NCBI RefSeq assembly: GCF_024868665.1
Contig: NC_079893.1
Span: forward strand, 8,375,382-8,439,381
Reading direction: 5' to 3'
Source: Triplophysa rosa
Lineage: Eukaryota; Chordata; Actinopteri; Cypriniformes; Nemacheilidae
DNA length: 64,000 nucleotides
In this document: positions 48,078 to 60,695 of the stretch, piece by piece
Position numbering within the stretch: position 1 is the stretch's first letter
Layout of the letters: each line of letters starts with the position of its first letter
Made by a program: the position numbers and the translations under genes
The notes under the pieces: generated by a model
The model's input: the letters and a program-made list of their open reading frames with translations, nothing else
What the model was told of the DNA's origin: nothing
The model's database searches: none

Positions 48078-48560
48078 TTAAAGGTCTAGTGTATGAAATG
48101 GGCTATGTGCATGCGTGACTTCCGCGTTTAAGTCTACCCAACCGGACACTCGATAGCGTTATACGACAGGAAATTAGTCTGCCGACTCTGGCGTCGCAAA
48201 AGCTCACCGGTGCCATCTTGTGCAACTAGCCCATTGCAACCAATGGCTCACTCCACCCCTGCCTTTCGAAGCACTATGGTGGCTAACACAGCACTAAGAT
48301 GTTGTCAAGTTTTCGTTTCTTTGCCAAAGAAGATAATGTATTTACGAAACGCTCTGTAGAGCAGTTTGTCTGTTCAGGGCTACCGTAGAAACAACATGGT
48401 GAATTCCTTGTAAGGGGACCCACGGTGTGTGTAGAGATAAATAGCTCATTCTAAGCTAATAAAAACATAACACGTCATTATGTAGGGTCTTCATACACCT
48501 GTATATTATATTGCATTTCTGTCAAAAGATCCTCCAAAAAAATACACATTGGCCCTTTAA
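48078..48560. mobile_element. Family 2 MITE, full length with an internal replacement
   Basis: The left end TTAAAGGTCTAGTGTATGAA and the right end ACATTGGCCCTTTAA are imperfect inverted repeats. Internal blocks GCTCTGTAGAGCAGTTTGTC and CTAAGCTAATAAAAACATAA match 53355-53711. Between GTATGAAAT and ATTGCAACC the usual ~30 bp is replaced by 133 bp (48100-48232) that begin GGGCTA and end TAGCCC. Confidence 0.85.
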
Positions 48561-50255
48561 ATACGTCTTAGTAAATGTTGACAGTAACATTGTAAATTAT
48601 TGCTCATTGTTAGCTAATGTAGTTAACTAATGCTAACTGGAACCATATTGTAAATATTCATATTTGCAATGCAAAACTTACATTTTCTGACTGGCATAAA
48701 TAGATCACATGCTAACTGGAACAATATTGTAAATTGCCCTGTGAGAAATGTTACGTAAAAAATCTATTCCAGGGGGCCAACACTGACTCTTAATAGAAGA
48801 GTTGATTTCTGTCACTACTCAAGGTACCAAAGATAATAATTACCTCAACTATTAGTCGCACTAATATCAGAACCATAAGAGAATCCTGCAGAAACCTCAG
48901 AAAAAAATCTTTATAATACTGTATAATACATAGATTTAGGGTTCTGCAGTATACTTAAACTTTTTTGTTGCTCATTAGTCAAAAGTGAAACTGCTGTTAT
49001 GGCTACTATGAACCGTAAATTTTTAAACAAGCATAGAACATACTGTGCGAGCAACATACAGTACACATCACTCAGTCGGTAAACGTCCATTTAACGTCCA
49101 CGTTACTACCACTTCAAACTTAGCTCGAACTAGCCAAACGCCTACGCTCACTGGTGCCACAACCTAAGATAACACTGCTTAAACAGAAGAGTTCTCCAGA
49201 GTCCACTTGGTTAGCATATAGATTGCCTGCATGACTGCTCATCCTATACAACGTAACGTATAGTGAGGCATTTGCCGACGCTGCCAGCCCACTGTAACAT
49301 TAATCTACATTAAGTCAATGGTAATCCTACATGAGTCATACAGAATTAAAGCGAGGTTTGCTGTGTAGGCAAAGTTATCTTCAAATGAAAATGACTGCTG
49401 TAAAACTGTTAAAGAGCAAGAGGGAGATACTGTATTCGGAGAGAGTCCGGTGCCGAGCGTGCAGCGTAATGATGAAATAAATGTAACTAAATGAGGATTT
49501 TTCTGATAGCTTGTAAATGTGAGTGAGTGCTTGACTGTTTTTCATGCACACACATTGACGTTTAGCAATATTTTTACTGGCATATACTGAAGAGAAGTAT
49601 GTGTATTAAAACCCATTTTGCATTAGGCCTATAGGGTTTAAAATTTAATGTTGGCACTCCCACACAAATACAGACCGATCATATTTTTTGTCTTCTTTAT
49701 ATCAGAATCTAGGAAACAAACATAGAAGTAAAACAAAGAGGAAAAACAGCAGAGTAAAGAACAGTGCTGAAGAAGGGAGGAGGAAAACAGCATCTTTTCA
49801 TGGAGTTGGGGGCCACTTGAGATGCACACAAGGACTGTTCAGAGTCGGCGCGATCAGTATTCCGATGCAAGAGTCAGGCAGCAATATTCACTCGCCGAGG
49901 CAGTTGTTTATTGCGCACTCATTTGCAATACTGTGCGTGTCAATTGATGCGCTATGATGCTCCGGATTACTTTTTCCCTCTCTCCTTCAACCCTGTTCTG
50001 TAGTTCATCTCTCTCGCTCACTCTCTTTCTTTGGCATCTCTGGAGAGAGGCTTAGAGCTGTCTAATGAGTTCAGCTCCTGGACCTGTCTGGTCATTCTGT
50101 ATCACACCTCATAGATTGTCACATCATGGAGATGAAGCGTGGAGCTGAGCGTATCAGTGGGTGGAAGGGGCTTCTGTGAATCACTCATAGCTTTATATTC
50201 ACCAGCTGGGCGAGATTTTTAACCCTTTATTGTCACTGAAAGGTATGACTACAGG
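48561..50255. other. Intronic stretch with no supported feature
   Basis: A small duplication of GCTAACTGGAAC-ATATTGTAAA occurs at about 48634 and 48712. Otherwise nothing recognised. Confidence 0.5.
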
Positions 50256-50360
50256 AAAAGTTCACCCAAAAATGAAAATTCGCACATGGTTTGCTCAGCT
50301 CATGTCATACCAACGGTATATTTGCTTGCTTTCTTTAGCTGAACACAAAAGTTTGTATAT
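50256..50360. mobile_element. Family 1 MITE, left-end fragment (copy I)
   Basis: AAAGTTCACCCAAAAATGAA then CTCATGTCATACCAA and GCTGAACACAAAAG. The element breaks off after about 100 bp. Confidence 0.75.
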
Positions 50361-51404
50361 AAAATACATGTTGCTTTAAATACATTTTAGCAGAATTTTT
50401 TAAAGTTCCAAAAAGCACATCAATCCAAACAACACCAGTGGGTTAATACATTTCTTTCAAAGGTAAATGATAGGTTTGTGTGAAAAAATACATATTTTGA
50501 GCTTACCAAAATTAAACTAAAACAAAGATGGCGACATATTTAGATTTTAGATTTCATACGCCTATTTCAATATGGCGACAGAGACCGGAAGTAGGCAAAA
50601 ATAGTCGACCTGATGATTTTGAAGCGTGCCTGGGGTTTTAAGTGTTCAACCAACGCTACATGGTGCTGGCTAAGTAAATTTTAGTGTTTCAATTATACAC
50701 ACAAAAAAGTGAGAAGTCCTGCAAATGTTATTATTGTTTGTTGATTTCAACATAAAACTTGGTTAAATGTGTGTGCATCATCACTTGTCAAACATTTCCA
50801 GCATAATTTAACAATTCCGCAACAATATTAATGGCACATAGATTAACCACATTAAATATCAAGATTATTTCCATAGCACTTTGGAAAAAACAAAGAGAGA
50901 TTATTAATAATTAATTAATTGAGTTAATTAAAAATATATAAGTATAATTATAAAAATTTTAAATAATTAATAATAATAATAATAACAATCGAAATTAGAA
51001 ATAAACCTATAGAAAACATAAGAAACCATGAAATAGGCGATGGTATAGAAAATGGCATTTCTTCAAATCTTTCATTTGCAATAATATTCATACTCTTTTC
51101 TGTGCAATTGTTAAAAATGAAATGTTTGGTATAACTAAAAACTTTCACACCGCTCTATTTCCGTAATACAGTTTAGCCATACCTTCAGAGTGATGGCCTG
51201 AAAACCATGGCCACCCAAGAGGCCGTACTGTTTGATTGACAGGTAAAGTAACCAAACACATTTCGTTTTGGGCCACGTCTTAGTTTAGGGGCATCAAAAT
51301 TTCCCCATAATAGACCCGTGTGCATTCACAAATGTCTCGGACGTTTCAGACACAGCCATGGTGGTCAAACAGCATCACCAGCTAAACATTACATTTCCTC
51401 AGCA

Positions 51405-51476
51405 TCTTTATTCTCTAGGCATCAAACCCACGACCTTTGCGGTGCTAATGCACTGCTCTACCAACTGAGCTCCAGA
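51405..51476 (-). mobile_element. Alanine-tRNA-like SINE head, minus strand
   Basis: Minus-strand reading gives GGAGCTCAGTTGGTAGAGCA (A box), the anticodon loop ATTAGCA, and the B box GGGTTTGATGCC. The 3' LINE-like tail is missing. Confidence 0.72.
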
Positions 51477-52382
51477 AACATCATACTTACACTCCCCCGA
51501 CATCTGACTTAACCAGCACACCATTTTACAAGTGCTTGTTTCACTGCATTAAGCGTGTCAACAGGCCTCAAGCGACATCACTGAGGATACCCGGCTACAG
51601 CGTGGAAATATTCATGCGCACTCTCTCCCGTCCCCGCATTTGTCAGATTCGCTGTTCTATGGGCCAGCATAATGTATACATTAAGAGCGGCGCAGAGAAA
51701 GAAAACAGGTAGGAAAGAAGTCATGAGATCACCCAGCCAAGGGAACACCGGGTTGCCATAGAAATTAGAGTTAAAGAGGAAGAGGGAGAGAGAGAGACAG
51801 AGAAAGAGAGAGAGTGTTACCCATAGCAACAGAAGCTTCAAAATAGAAGTGCAGTGTCCTGATCGGGCAAGCAGAGCGGACTGCAGCATTTTTTGGAATT
51901 TTTCTCCTGCCACCTTCTTCTGTGTATCGCCCTATTTCGTGTAGCATCTCTGCCAGCGAGGAAGAAGTCAGAGAGGGTGAAAGCCACAGATCAAAGACCT
52001 CACAATCTCATCCTATGCTTGCCAACCCTTTTCAGTTCTTAAATTCTCTCTACTTTCTGTCTGTATCCTCACAAAAATACATAAGCAGTATACAGTACAG
52101 TACAATATCAGATACCAGGGGGGAACATAATGGTTTAAGCAAAACAAAAGATAAAAACATATATTTTATATCACACGGATCCATCTGTTCTAATCTATGT
52201 GTTTCTATTCTGTACTGTATAGGAACGTACACAGACCTACAATAATACATTAATCTTATTGTGTATGTAATGGAAGGAACTGTAATGCTGAGGAAATTTA
52301 ATGCTTTACTTTCATGTTGACATCAAATTTCATATTCACATTTGAATTCTGCTGTATTTATCTGTCCACGGTTAATATAGTA

Positions 52383-52837
52383 CCCTGATAGCACACATCT
52401 TGGAGACGTCTATTTAATGTCTGCATTTACATCTGCAATACATATTTTTTGGATTGTTTGCTCATCTGCAGTACGTCTCTGAGATGTATTCTGTCAGATG
52501 ACATATAGACATCTAGAAGATGTCAGTAAGATGTTTATCATTTTAAATGTATGTAATACTGCTTTTTTAAGAAGTTTATCGGATATTTTTATACAGTAGA
52601 CCCAGATAGTACAGGTACGTCTGTAAGATGTCTTCTAAAGATCTGCAGATCTGAAAAGAGCAGTTTAACACATTCTAAAGCATAAACATCTTATAGACAT
52701 CTTCTAGACGTCTTAATGATGTCTGACAGGAATAATCTCGGTATTGCAGATGAGTAAACAATCAAATAAATACGTCTTGCTGATGTAAATGCAGACATTT
52801 AATAGACGTTTCCCAGATGTTTGTGTGCCATCTGGGG
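52383..52837. mobile_element. Long-arm inverted-repeat element with CCCWGATRGCACAC termini
   Basis: The left arm CCCTGATAGCACACATCT ... AATGTCTGCATTTACATC is mirrored by the right arm GATGTAAATGCAGACATTTA ... TGTGTGCCATCTGGGG, about 50 bp each. An internal second terminus-like motif, CCCAGATAGTACAGGTACG, at about 52602 suggests that it is compound. Confidence 0.85.
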
Positions 52838-53354
52838 GGATGTTTTCCACATCTCCAGATCTTTAGCAGACATATTACAGTCATGTGTGGAATGTACTTT
52901 TTCATGTGTTTTGACGTCGCTAACTAAGCATGAAATGCATAATAAATGTTCATTTAGTTTAATCAATTTTCTGTATGTCTCTCATTTACTGTAATTACAT
53001 TTGTTTTATGTACTAATAATGGTCCTTAAAAACTAATTTCTGTCGACCACTAGTTGGTTATTATTACATTTCTGTGATTACAGATTTTGCTTGGTAGGTT
53101 AACAGATTATGCAAATATTCCACAGATTTACAATGCAGGCCATACCTAGGGACCAGAATATCAGGCTCTTTTCACTTGGACTACCCTAGCAACCCCTAAT
53201 AGCACCTTAACAACAGAATAGCAGGCTTCAGGAAAGAAGTAGCTCTGGTGTAGTGTAGCATTCACCTTCCACTTGTACAGTATGTGTGCATGCAGAGATT
53301 CAGTTGCACCTACAACAGAGTAGTTTATCTACTTGGAGCTGTCCTATTTTGTTC

Positions 53355-53711
53355 TTAAATGTCCAGTGTATGAAATTTAGCGGCATTAGGTTGGTTGTGA
53401 CCAACGGCTTGTTCCACCCCTTCCTTTTCAAAGCACTACGGTGGCACAGCACTAAGATGTCACGATTTGGCTTCTTTGCCGAAGGAGATAACGTATTAAC
53501 AAAACACGCTCTGTAGAGCAGTTTGTCCATTTAGGGCTACTGTAGAAACAACATGGCGAATTCCACGCAAAGGGACCCGCAGAGTATGTAGATAGAAATA
53601 GCTCATTCTAAGCTAATAAAAACATAATGCTTCAGGTCTTTATACACCTCTAAAGACATAGATATGTATATTATATTGCATTTCTGTCAAAAATACACAC
53701 AGCACCTTTAA
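53355..53711. mobile_element. Family 2 MITE, near-complete copy
   Basis: It begins TTAAATGTCCAGTGTATGAA, contains TTAGCGGCATTAGGTTGG, GCTCTGTAGAGCAGTTTGTC and GAAACAACATGGCGAATTCC, and ends ACACAGCACCTTTAA. Short open frames of 76 codons on both strands are internal to the repeat and lack known motifs. Confidence 0.87.
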
Positions 53712-56700
53712 CAAATAGTGGCTTGTTCTATGTACACTCCCAAGGAGCCAGAAGTGGCATGAATAAAATAACAGACATCTGTGCTAACATATTAGTATGT
53801 CTCCATGGGCGTGCTCTGCTCATATTTAGAGCAAGTTCCATTATATTTCTTTTTCATTTTAACATATCTAAAGGACTCCTTGATAGCGACTTCAATATGT
53901 ATCTATCTACTTCTATTACTTCAGCTTAGATTTCAATACACAGACAGTACAATGCAAAAGCACATACATAAATGTCAGAACAAGGTTCAAGGAAAAAAGT
54001 TTCTCTCACACTCATCATTTTCTTAATATAAGAATAAGAATCGGCACCTACTGTTGGTTTCTTCCTCTTCGCTAAGTTATTCATTTAAGCCGTGTGATGT
54101 CATTAAATATAGAAAGACAAGCATGTTTTAGTGCAATGCACAGACTGTGTTGAAAAAAAACTAGTACTTACAGCAGAACATTATGATGGGCTTTTAAGTC
54201 AAAAAGAACCAGAAGTGCCTGAGGTGGATGGCAGGGGACACATACTTGTACTTCTTGAACATTCTGATATAGAAAGCAGACTAGTTCAAAAGTTTTTATC
54301 CCCACTGTTCAGAGCGGGGATTTTTTCTTAAAAAAATATCTCTCAGAATTGCATTTATTATTCTCTAAGTTCAAATAAGCACTGGGCTTTAGTGTCCAAA
54401 AATATTGAAATTTATTTAAAAGTGTACCTTTTTGAAAATAATAGCGATAAATAAAAGACTCTTTGGAGTTATAATTCTTTGAAAATGAAACTTGAAGACT
54501 ATCGTTGAAAGGATTCATCTCTGAGTGCCAGACAGAATGTGAAAGGGCTTTGCAAATTTCAGAATATAAATTCTTCTTCGTTTGCATGAAGTGGAATTTA
54601 AAGCAGCCACACCCACTAGCTGTTGTAATGGATTAAAAATCAAATAACGGAGTTATTAAGCTTTGCAACAAAACAAAAATAGTTTCTTTCCATTGTATTT
54701 TAACTTTCTTCAATTCAAATTCAATTTACAATTCTGCATCCTTTTAGCCTCCCCACTTCAAATTAAATTCAAACACAGGAATTGAATAGCACTCAAAAGG
54801 CATTGTTAATGTGTCTGCCCACTTACAGACACATAATTAAATAAAACGATTCAAGGATGGAACATCGTGGGCATTCTGAGAAAGTTTAGTGCATTAATAC
54901 AAAGCTTTTCTCTCCAGAACGTTCATTGTTAGCAACAAGAAAACAGATTTCACGCCAAAAATAGATTCACAGTTTTTTCAGCAATACAGACTTGTAGTCC
55001 ACTAACAACATCAAGGCAACCAAAACTAGGAGCACCTACTGCAACCAACAAAACATCGCCCGTCATTATTCTATTGGCAATGATGTAGCCTAATTCCATA
55101 AGCATACAGGTCTTAATAAAAAAAACTTTTTGCAATGTGTGCCAAATAATAGCAGGTGGTGAATCATTCATTTTTCTTAGCTATCGATGGAGGTTTGTGG
55201 CTTTGAGTGACAATCCCAGAAACACAAAATCGTCAGCTGTTTCCCTGTACACATCTCCTTCATCAAACACGCTGTGTTTAATCAACCATCTTTCTTAGTC
55301 GCGTCTGTCTATCTCTTATCCCACTCCTGTAGGAACAGCAAAGGAAAAGTGTGATTCTTTCATAAATCTCTAAGCAGACGATTCAATTATTTGACTTCAC
55401 TAAGCATGGCTTGTTCAGAGCAATCAAGATTAGGTTAATGTCCCGTCATCCTCGAAGGCACAAAAGCAGCTAAGCCTATTCTTTTTTCACCGTACTTTTT
55501 CAATGTAATGTAAAAAATGGTACACATATATAATCATATTACGTTCAGTGAAATATAAAAGAATTCCTGAAGTAATCTTTAGATACATGGACATACAATA
55601 GATAATATGTCTTATGTAATTGAATAAGAATGGAATGTGTGTATATCGTGCTGTCCTTTTTAAACCTCGTATCTCCAAATTTTGTGATTTTTATTTTTTT
55701 ACATACATCAATATTATTAGTCACCCTTTATGTTTGTCACTGGGATTTGGGAATATCTAACCAATAAAAAATATAAAAAAATGCTTGTCAACTTTGACAA
55801 CGCAGTATTTAATCGCATAAAAAGTACAGTGTTTTTTCCACTACCTGAAAAATAGAATTTGAACATCCAAGGTTTCAGAAGGACAGCGACAATATGAAAC
55901 ACGAATGATATGAAATGAGAATTAATTATGCGTGTAATTAATTTTTCCTTTGAAGAATTGTTCTGGTCACACAATGAACGGCAACTAAAACTATAAAGAT
56001 ACATTTTTTAAAAAGTATTACAAATATAAGAGAATAGCGATATAGAGGAACGATCAAATGTTCACAACTCCAGTTAATGAACAATATAATATTGACATCT
56101 ACTTAAAATCCACTTGAATCTAAAGAGCTCGCACATTCAAATGTTAAATGCTAGATTAGGATATACACTGTTATCGTCCATTGCTGGTTATATCGCCAAA
56201 GGAAAGAAAAAAACATTGCACACCTTACTGTGTTTTGCTTCTAAAGCGTATTTGGGTTTGAAAACAAGTTAATGCTTCAGTTGCCAAGTCTTAAGGGGAG
56301 TCTTGAGTATATCCAGTAGAGTACATGCTATGAAGGATGATAGAATAAAATGATGTTCTGGGGGTGGAGACCTGACTCCATAGCAACATTACTAATAAGC
56401 ACTTATGCACTTTGAAGTGCATTGTGGGTAGAATGGAGGCTGGAATCAAGACTGACAGCAGCTGTTTAAATCAGTCTTGAATAGTTGTGGTGGGATTGAA
56501 TAAAATCATGATATGTGTTTATAGCGTTAATGTTATGTTTTTACATTGAATTAATTACATTTGAGAGCTCTCTGGTTTTGCTCCTGGAGGTTTTACTGCA
56601 GCCAAAGATTAAGTGTCATGCTCATGTGCACAATGGTGATTTTTGTACATTTTCCACTTGTTTTTGCTAAGGGTCTTGAGCACTGTTTTTAGGTTAGCCC

Positions 56701-56713
56701 TCTTAAAAGACCA
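53712..56713. other. Intronic stretch with no supported feature
   Basis: AT-rich, no exon or definable repeat. A 66-codon open frame at 54131-54331 (plus) reads like ordinary protein sequence, but I recognise no domain and see no convincing splice context, so it is not called. Confidence 0.5.
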
Positions 56714-56821
56714 GGGCTGCGTCTCCCAAAAGCATCGTAACCTTAAGTTGATCTTAGAACCATTGTCACCTATGGCGCTACGATCAACGTAGGCTTACGA
56801 TGCTTTTGGGAAATGCAGCCC
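56714..56821. mobile_element. 108-bp palindromic MITE
   Basis: The left arm GGGCTGCGTCTCCCAAAAGC continues through ATCGTAA. The right arm TTACGATGCTTTTGGGAAAT then GCAGCCC mirrors it. The central region includes CCTATGGCGCTACGATC. Confidence 0.9.
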
Positions 56822-57043
56822 AGCATGTTTTGGATGCCTTAAAACACAGTCCATTTTCAGCCCTTTACACACCATTTCTAGAGTTTGACATGGCCTAACC
56901 CAATGTCACGGTCCAGTCAGCAGTTCGTAATTAGCACAACATTTAGTATCTGTTGATTCGTTTCCTTTTTTTGTCTCGGTCAGCACAACCTTCTTTCCTG
57001 TTACTCAGCACGACTTTCAGTATACATACAGTTTGTGTATGTA

Positions 57044-57084
57044 ATATATATATATATATGTGTGTGTATGTATGTATACTATAG

Positions 57085-57115
<31 letters not shown>

Positions 57116-57117
57116 CA
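57044..57117. repeat. Compound (TA)n, (TG/TATG)n, (CA)n microsatellite
   Basis: TA run 57044-57059, then TGTG/TATG, then a CA run 57085-57117 with one CG interruption. The TG and CA parts are complementary and could pair. Confidence 0.95.
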
Positions 57118-57520
57118 AACCTAATATTAGGGTGATTCATGAATATTTTACAATGTGGCTAAGTCACCTCTTATCGCACCCCAAACCCTAACATGACCGT
57201 TGCAAAGGCAAAATTTTGCTAAAATGCACAAATTTTGCAATGTGGCAAAGCAGCGATAAAGGCCTACCCCAATCCCGCCCCTAACCCTAACATCACGGGG
57301 CAAAGCTAAATTATACTAAAACATGCAAATCAGATCGTACGAATTTAAATGAGCTACCTCATAAAATGAATTCCTGTCAGATTGTTTTGATAATATGAAA
57401 GATACATCCTATACAGTATAAATACATTAGATTGAAAGTCATGCTGAGTGAAATGGAAAAAGGGGAAATAAGTATGTGTCGCATGGATAGATTCATATAG
57501 TTTTCATACTAAAAAATCAT

Positions 57521-58076
57521 CATGTCAATACATCATTCTAGCATGAAGGTGCTCGTTCATATATATCTCGTTCATACTAAAAAATAATGCATATAAATTT
57601 CTGTACACATTACAATCAATTCCAATGTTAAATTAAATGAATGATAACTCTGAAAAAGTTGAAACTCAAACTGCCAATTTGTGTGCAAACGCACAAGGAC
57701 TGTTTAAACGTACAAGAGATAAATGATCAAAGCAAACATAAACAATGCAGCTGCGGTTTAGTAAAGTTATATCCTTGAGCCTTTCCAGCTGCCGTACACC
57801 CACAGCAATTCTAAAAAAATCAATGTGAGTACTGTTTGCAGGCTCAAAAGTCATGACTTTTTAAATCACAAGGCTACCCCTTTATTTCTGTACTGTACAT
57901 AAAAGTGCAAGACTTTCAAACGTTCATTTAGGCCGTGAATTACGGCAAAAAAAGAAAGAATTACAAGAAACTATACTCTGAAGAAACCAGTCTTAGTTTT
58001 CTGCATCTTTTAATAATAATCCACAAAGATATATATGAACGAGCACCTTCATGCTAGAATGATTGAGTATTGACAT
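57521..58076. mobile_element. Inverted repeat with about 46-bp arms flanking 460 bp
   Basis: The left arm (57521-57566) contains ATCATTCTAGCATGAAGGTG then CTCGTTCATATATAT. The right arm (58029-58076) is its inverse complement with a 3-base insertion. The interior is AT-rich without coding sequence. Most likely a DNA transposon remnant or an inverted duplication. Confidence 0.8.
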
Positions 58077-59467
58077 GCTTTCTAGCTCTTCTTTTTTTTA
58101 ATTGAATGTTGTGTTTCGACCTCAGTGGAAAGAGGAAAATTGCACTCCATGTAATTGCGCGAGTAAATTCAGACATAGCAATCAATACAAATATGTATAT
58201 GAAATATTAATGCAGAAATGCTCTTTCTCAGATTAATTTAGAGAGCAATTCTGCAATATTACACTAAGTGACGGAGTATTGACTTGAAGCAGGTTTTCGG
58301 TTAGATTAATGTAAAGACGGCATTGGTATAAATTGCATGAGTTAGGATTTGTGAAGAAATCTAAGCCTGAAACATAATAACAGGGTAACTTTGCCAAGGT
58401 TACTCGTAAGACGGTGCCTTCAAGTGTTCCGTGAATGATGGATCTTGGGTAATAGACTTTTAAAGAGCTGTCCCTTCCCACATCAGTGCTTTGCTTGACA
58501 TTAGTCCATTGTTTCTCTCTTCCTGTTCACAAAGATGTCACTTCCTCCCTGCAAGCGTGTTAGCATCTCACACCCTCAAGAACTCGACTGAAGAATCCAC
58601 CAAAACAAATAAACGGATTCGAGGGGTCCAGTGCAGGTCTATCTGATAATAGCACAGCAAAAATTCTTATCCTTCTTGTTTTATTGGAAATTACTCTCTA
58701 GGGCATTTGAAACTAATTTCTGTATTCGCTAGTATGTAAGTATGTGAAGTATTAACAGCTGGTACGATAATCCTTTAATTAGCAAACGCTCTGGTTCATT
58801 GGCACGGCGCACAGCATGCCGTTTCCTACAGTTCAAATATAGAAGGTATCAGGAAAAAGAAATTTCATAAAAATGATGAGAAAGCACTGCTCGTACCGTG
58901 AAGATTTTTTATTGGGTATTATTAAAGCAGCAGTATTAACGGTAGTATCAAAATGTACATTTCATATCACACAGCCTTAATATGCAAATGCATTGAGCGT
59001 CTCGGGGATACACCATCTATTTTTGAATGTGCATTTGCTTTGGTGTTTTGCTAGAATCGTTTTACAGCAAGAACATTTTCAATACTGATCAAAGATCAAT
59101 TTGAATCTGAATGTAAATGTTTCTGTGTATAACGTTTATACCTTCTGACATAGAAACACCATCTGACAGATATGAAAAGATATAGTTTTTAGATGGGCTA
59201 AAACTTTGAAAAATGTACTTATTTGAAATGATACTTGAGCTTTCATCTGATCTTTCAATTTGGGTCAGATAATGTTCAGACCATGTCGGTTCAAAGATAT
59301 CAAAAGAATTTTCACATTGCAAACTGCTTCAATGTAATGTGCAAATAAAGCTAAGGGCATCGACATGAAAAGGAAAGTCAGGCTGTCTCTTTGCAATGCT
59401 TGCTTATTGAGACAGACATGAATAGATCATATTGAGATTTTTAAGATACATTTTGACTAAACACTGG
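58077..59467. other. Intronic stretch with no supported feature
   Basis: Mostly AT-rich. No recognised repeat or exon. Confidence 0.5.
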
Positions 59468-60330
59468 TTAAAGGGATAGTTCACCCAAAAATGAAAATTC
59501 TGTCATGAATTACTCACCCTCAAGTTGTTCCAAACCTGTATAAATGTATTTGTTCAGTTGAACACAAAGAAAGATATTTGGAAGAATGTTAGCAACTGAG
59601 ATTTCTGGGGCACCATTGACTACTGTTAAAATGGTTGTCAAAGGTGCCCCGGATGTCATGATTCTGCCCCTTTTGGTCATGATTTTCAAGTCTTGTGGCA
59701 GGATCATGACAGACCCATGTGTTTAGTGTGTGAGAGAGACATGGCAATGTTTATTTTGGCGTGCCATGCGCTCTCTCCGGTCTAGTCTCTGACCCCGCCC
59801 TCTCGTTTCCTCATTATTGATTGTTAATTATTTCATGCCCTGCACCTGTTCCCCTCTTGATTTGGTTCCCTATTTAATGTTCTTGTGGTTTTCTGTCTTG
59901 TGCTGGTTCATTTTGATTCATGTGATTAAGTTCCTGTGTTTAGTTTAGTCTAGTTATTTGTAATTTATGTCAAGTGTTGTCTCTAGTCTAGTCTAGTCTA
60001 GTCTAGTGTAGTTAGTCTATGTTCCTGTTGACCCGTTGTGTTTTATACCCTTGATCTGTTGTTTTACCCACGCTTGTTTTTTTTATTAATAAAACTATTT
60101 TTTATTTACCCCTCACCTGCTGTCTGCGTCTGGGTTCAGTCTTGCAATCGTGACACCAGAACTGTTTTCCTAAATTCTTCAAAATATATCCAATAATTAT
60201 TTCTACTATTGTAGTCAATGGTGCCCCAGAAATTCCAGTTGCTAACATTCTTCCAAATGTCTTTCTTTGTGTTCAACAATACAAAGAAATGTATACAGAT
60301 TGGAGCAACTTGAGTGAGAGTAATTCAAAA
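59468..60330. mobile_element. Family 1 MITE split by a solo LTR (copy J)
   Basis: The left part (59468-59653) starts TTAAAGGGATAGTTCACCC. The right part (60156-60330) continues the same element with GTAGTCAATGGTGCCCCAG and CATTCTTCCAAATGTCTTTC. The join CCCCGGA / CCAGAACTG matches the uninterrupted CCCCGGAACTG of copy B. The right terminus is worn. Confidence 0.88.
59654..60155 (+). mobile_element. Solo LTR, family L (copy 2), nested in a MITE
   Basis: 502 bp, starting TGTCATGATTCTGCC and ending CAATCGTGACA. It is flanked by CCGGA (59649-59653) and CCAGA (60156-60160), a 5-bp duplication with one change. TATTTAA at 59871 and AATAAA at 60088 sit where a TATA-like box and polyadenylation signal are expected. 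A short (TAGTC)n run lies near 59983-60006. It shares CACCTGTTCCCC and CTGTCTGCGT with copy 1. No internal retroelement genes accompany it. Confidence 0.9.
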
Positions 60331-60443
60331 TGTAGGAAACATTCATTCTTAATTCTGTGACCCATGTTTATAGTGTGCCTGATATTATTATGTCTCCATA
60401 AATCTAGCTGATTGTTGTGACAATGTATTATTCAATTCGACTA

Positions 60444-60675
60444 GACTCTAAAATGTGTTGGGTCATTTCAACCCACCGTTGGGTCAAAAATGGACAAACC
60501 CAACAATTGGGTTATAAAATAACCTATGCTGGGTTGTTTCAACCCAAATGCTCGGTTAATTTAGCCTATTGTTGGATCAAATATAACAATTCTTTGGTTT
60601 ATTTAACCAAACAGTTAGATTTGTCCATTTGTGACCCAACAATGGGTTGACACAACCCAACATTATTTAGAGTGT
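60444..60675. mobile_element. Fold-back MITE with CACTCTAAA-type terminus and GGGTT/AACCC words
   Basis: The left end GACTCTAAAATGTGTTGGGT is mirrored by ACCCAACATTATTTAGAGTG at the right. Inside, repeated TTGGGTT and AACCCA words pair across the element. A plus-strand open frame of 77 codons is contained almost entirely in it and is not a gene. Confidence 0.88.
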
Positions 60676-60695
60676 ATATATTAATATGTGATACA

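Noticed and set aside
54131..54331. 66-codon frame with ordinary-looking protein composition
   Set aside because: No recognised motif, no paired splice signals, and a length expected by chance in this much sequence.
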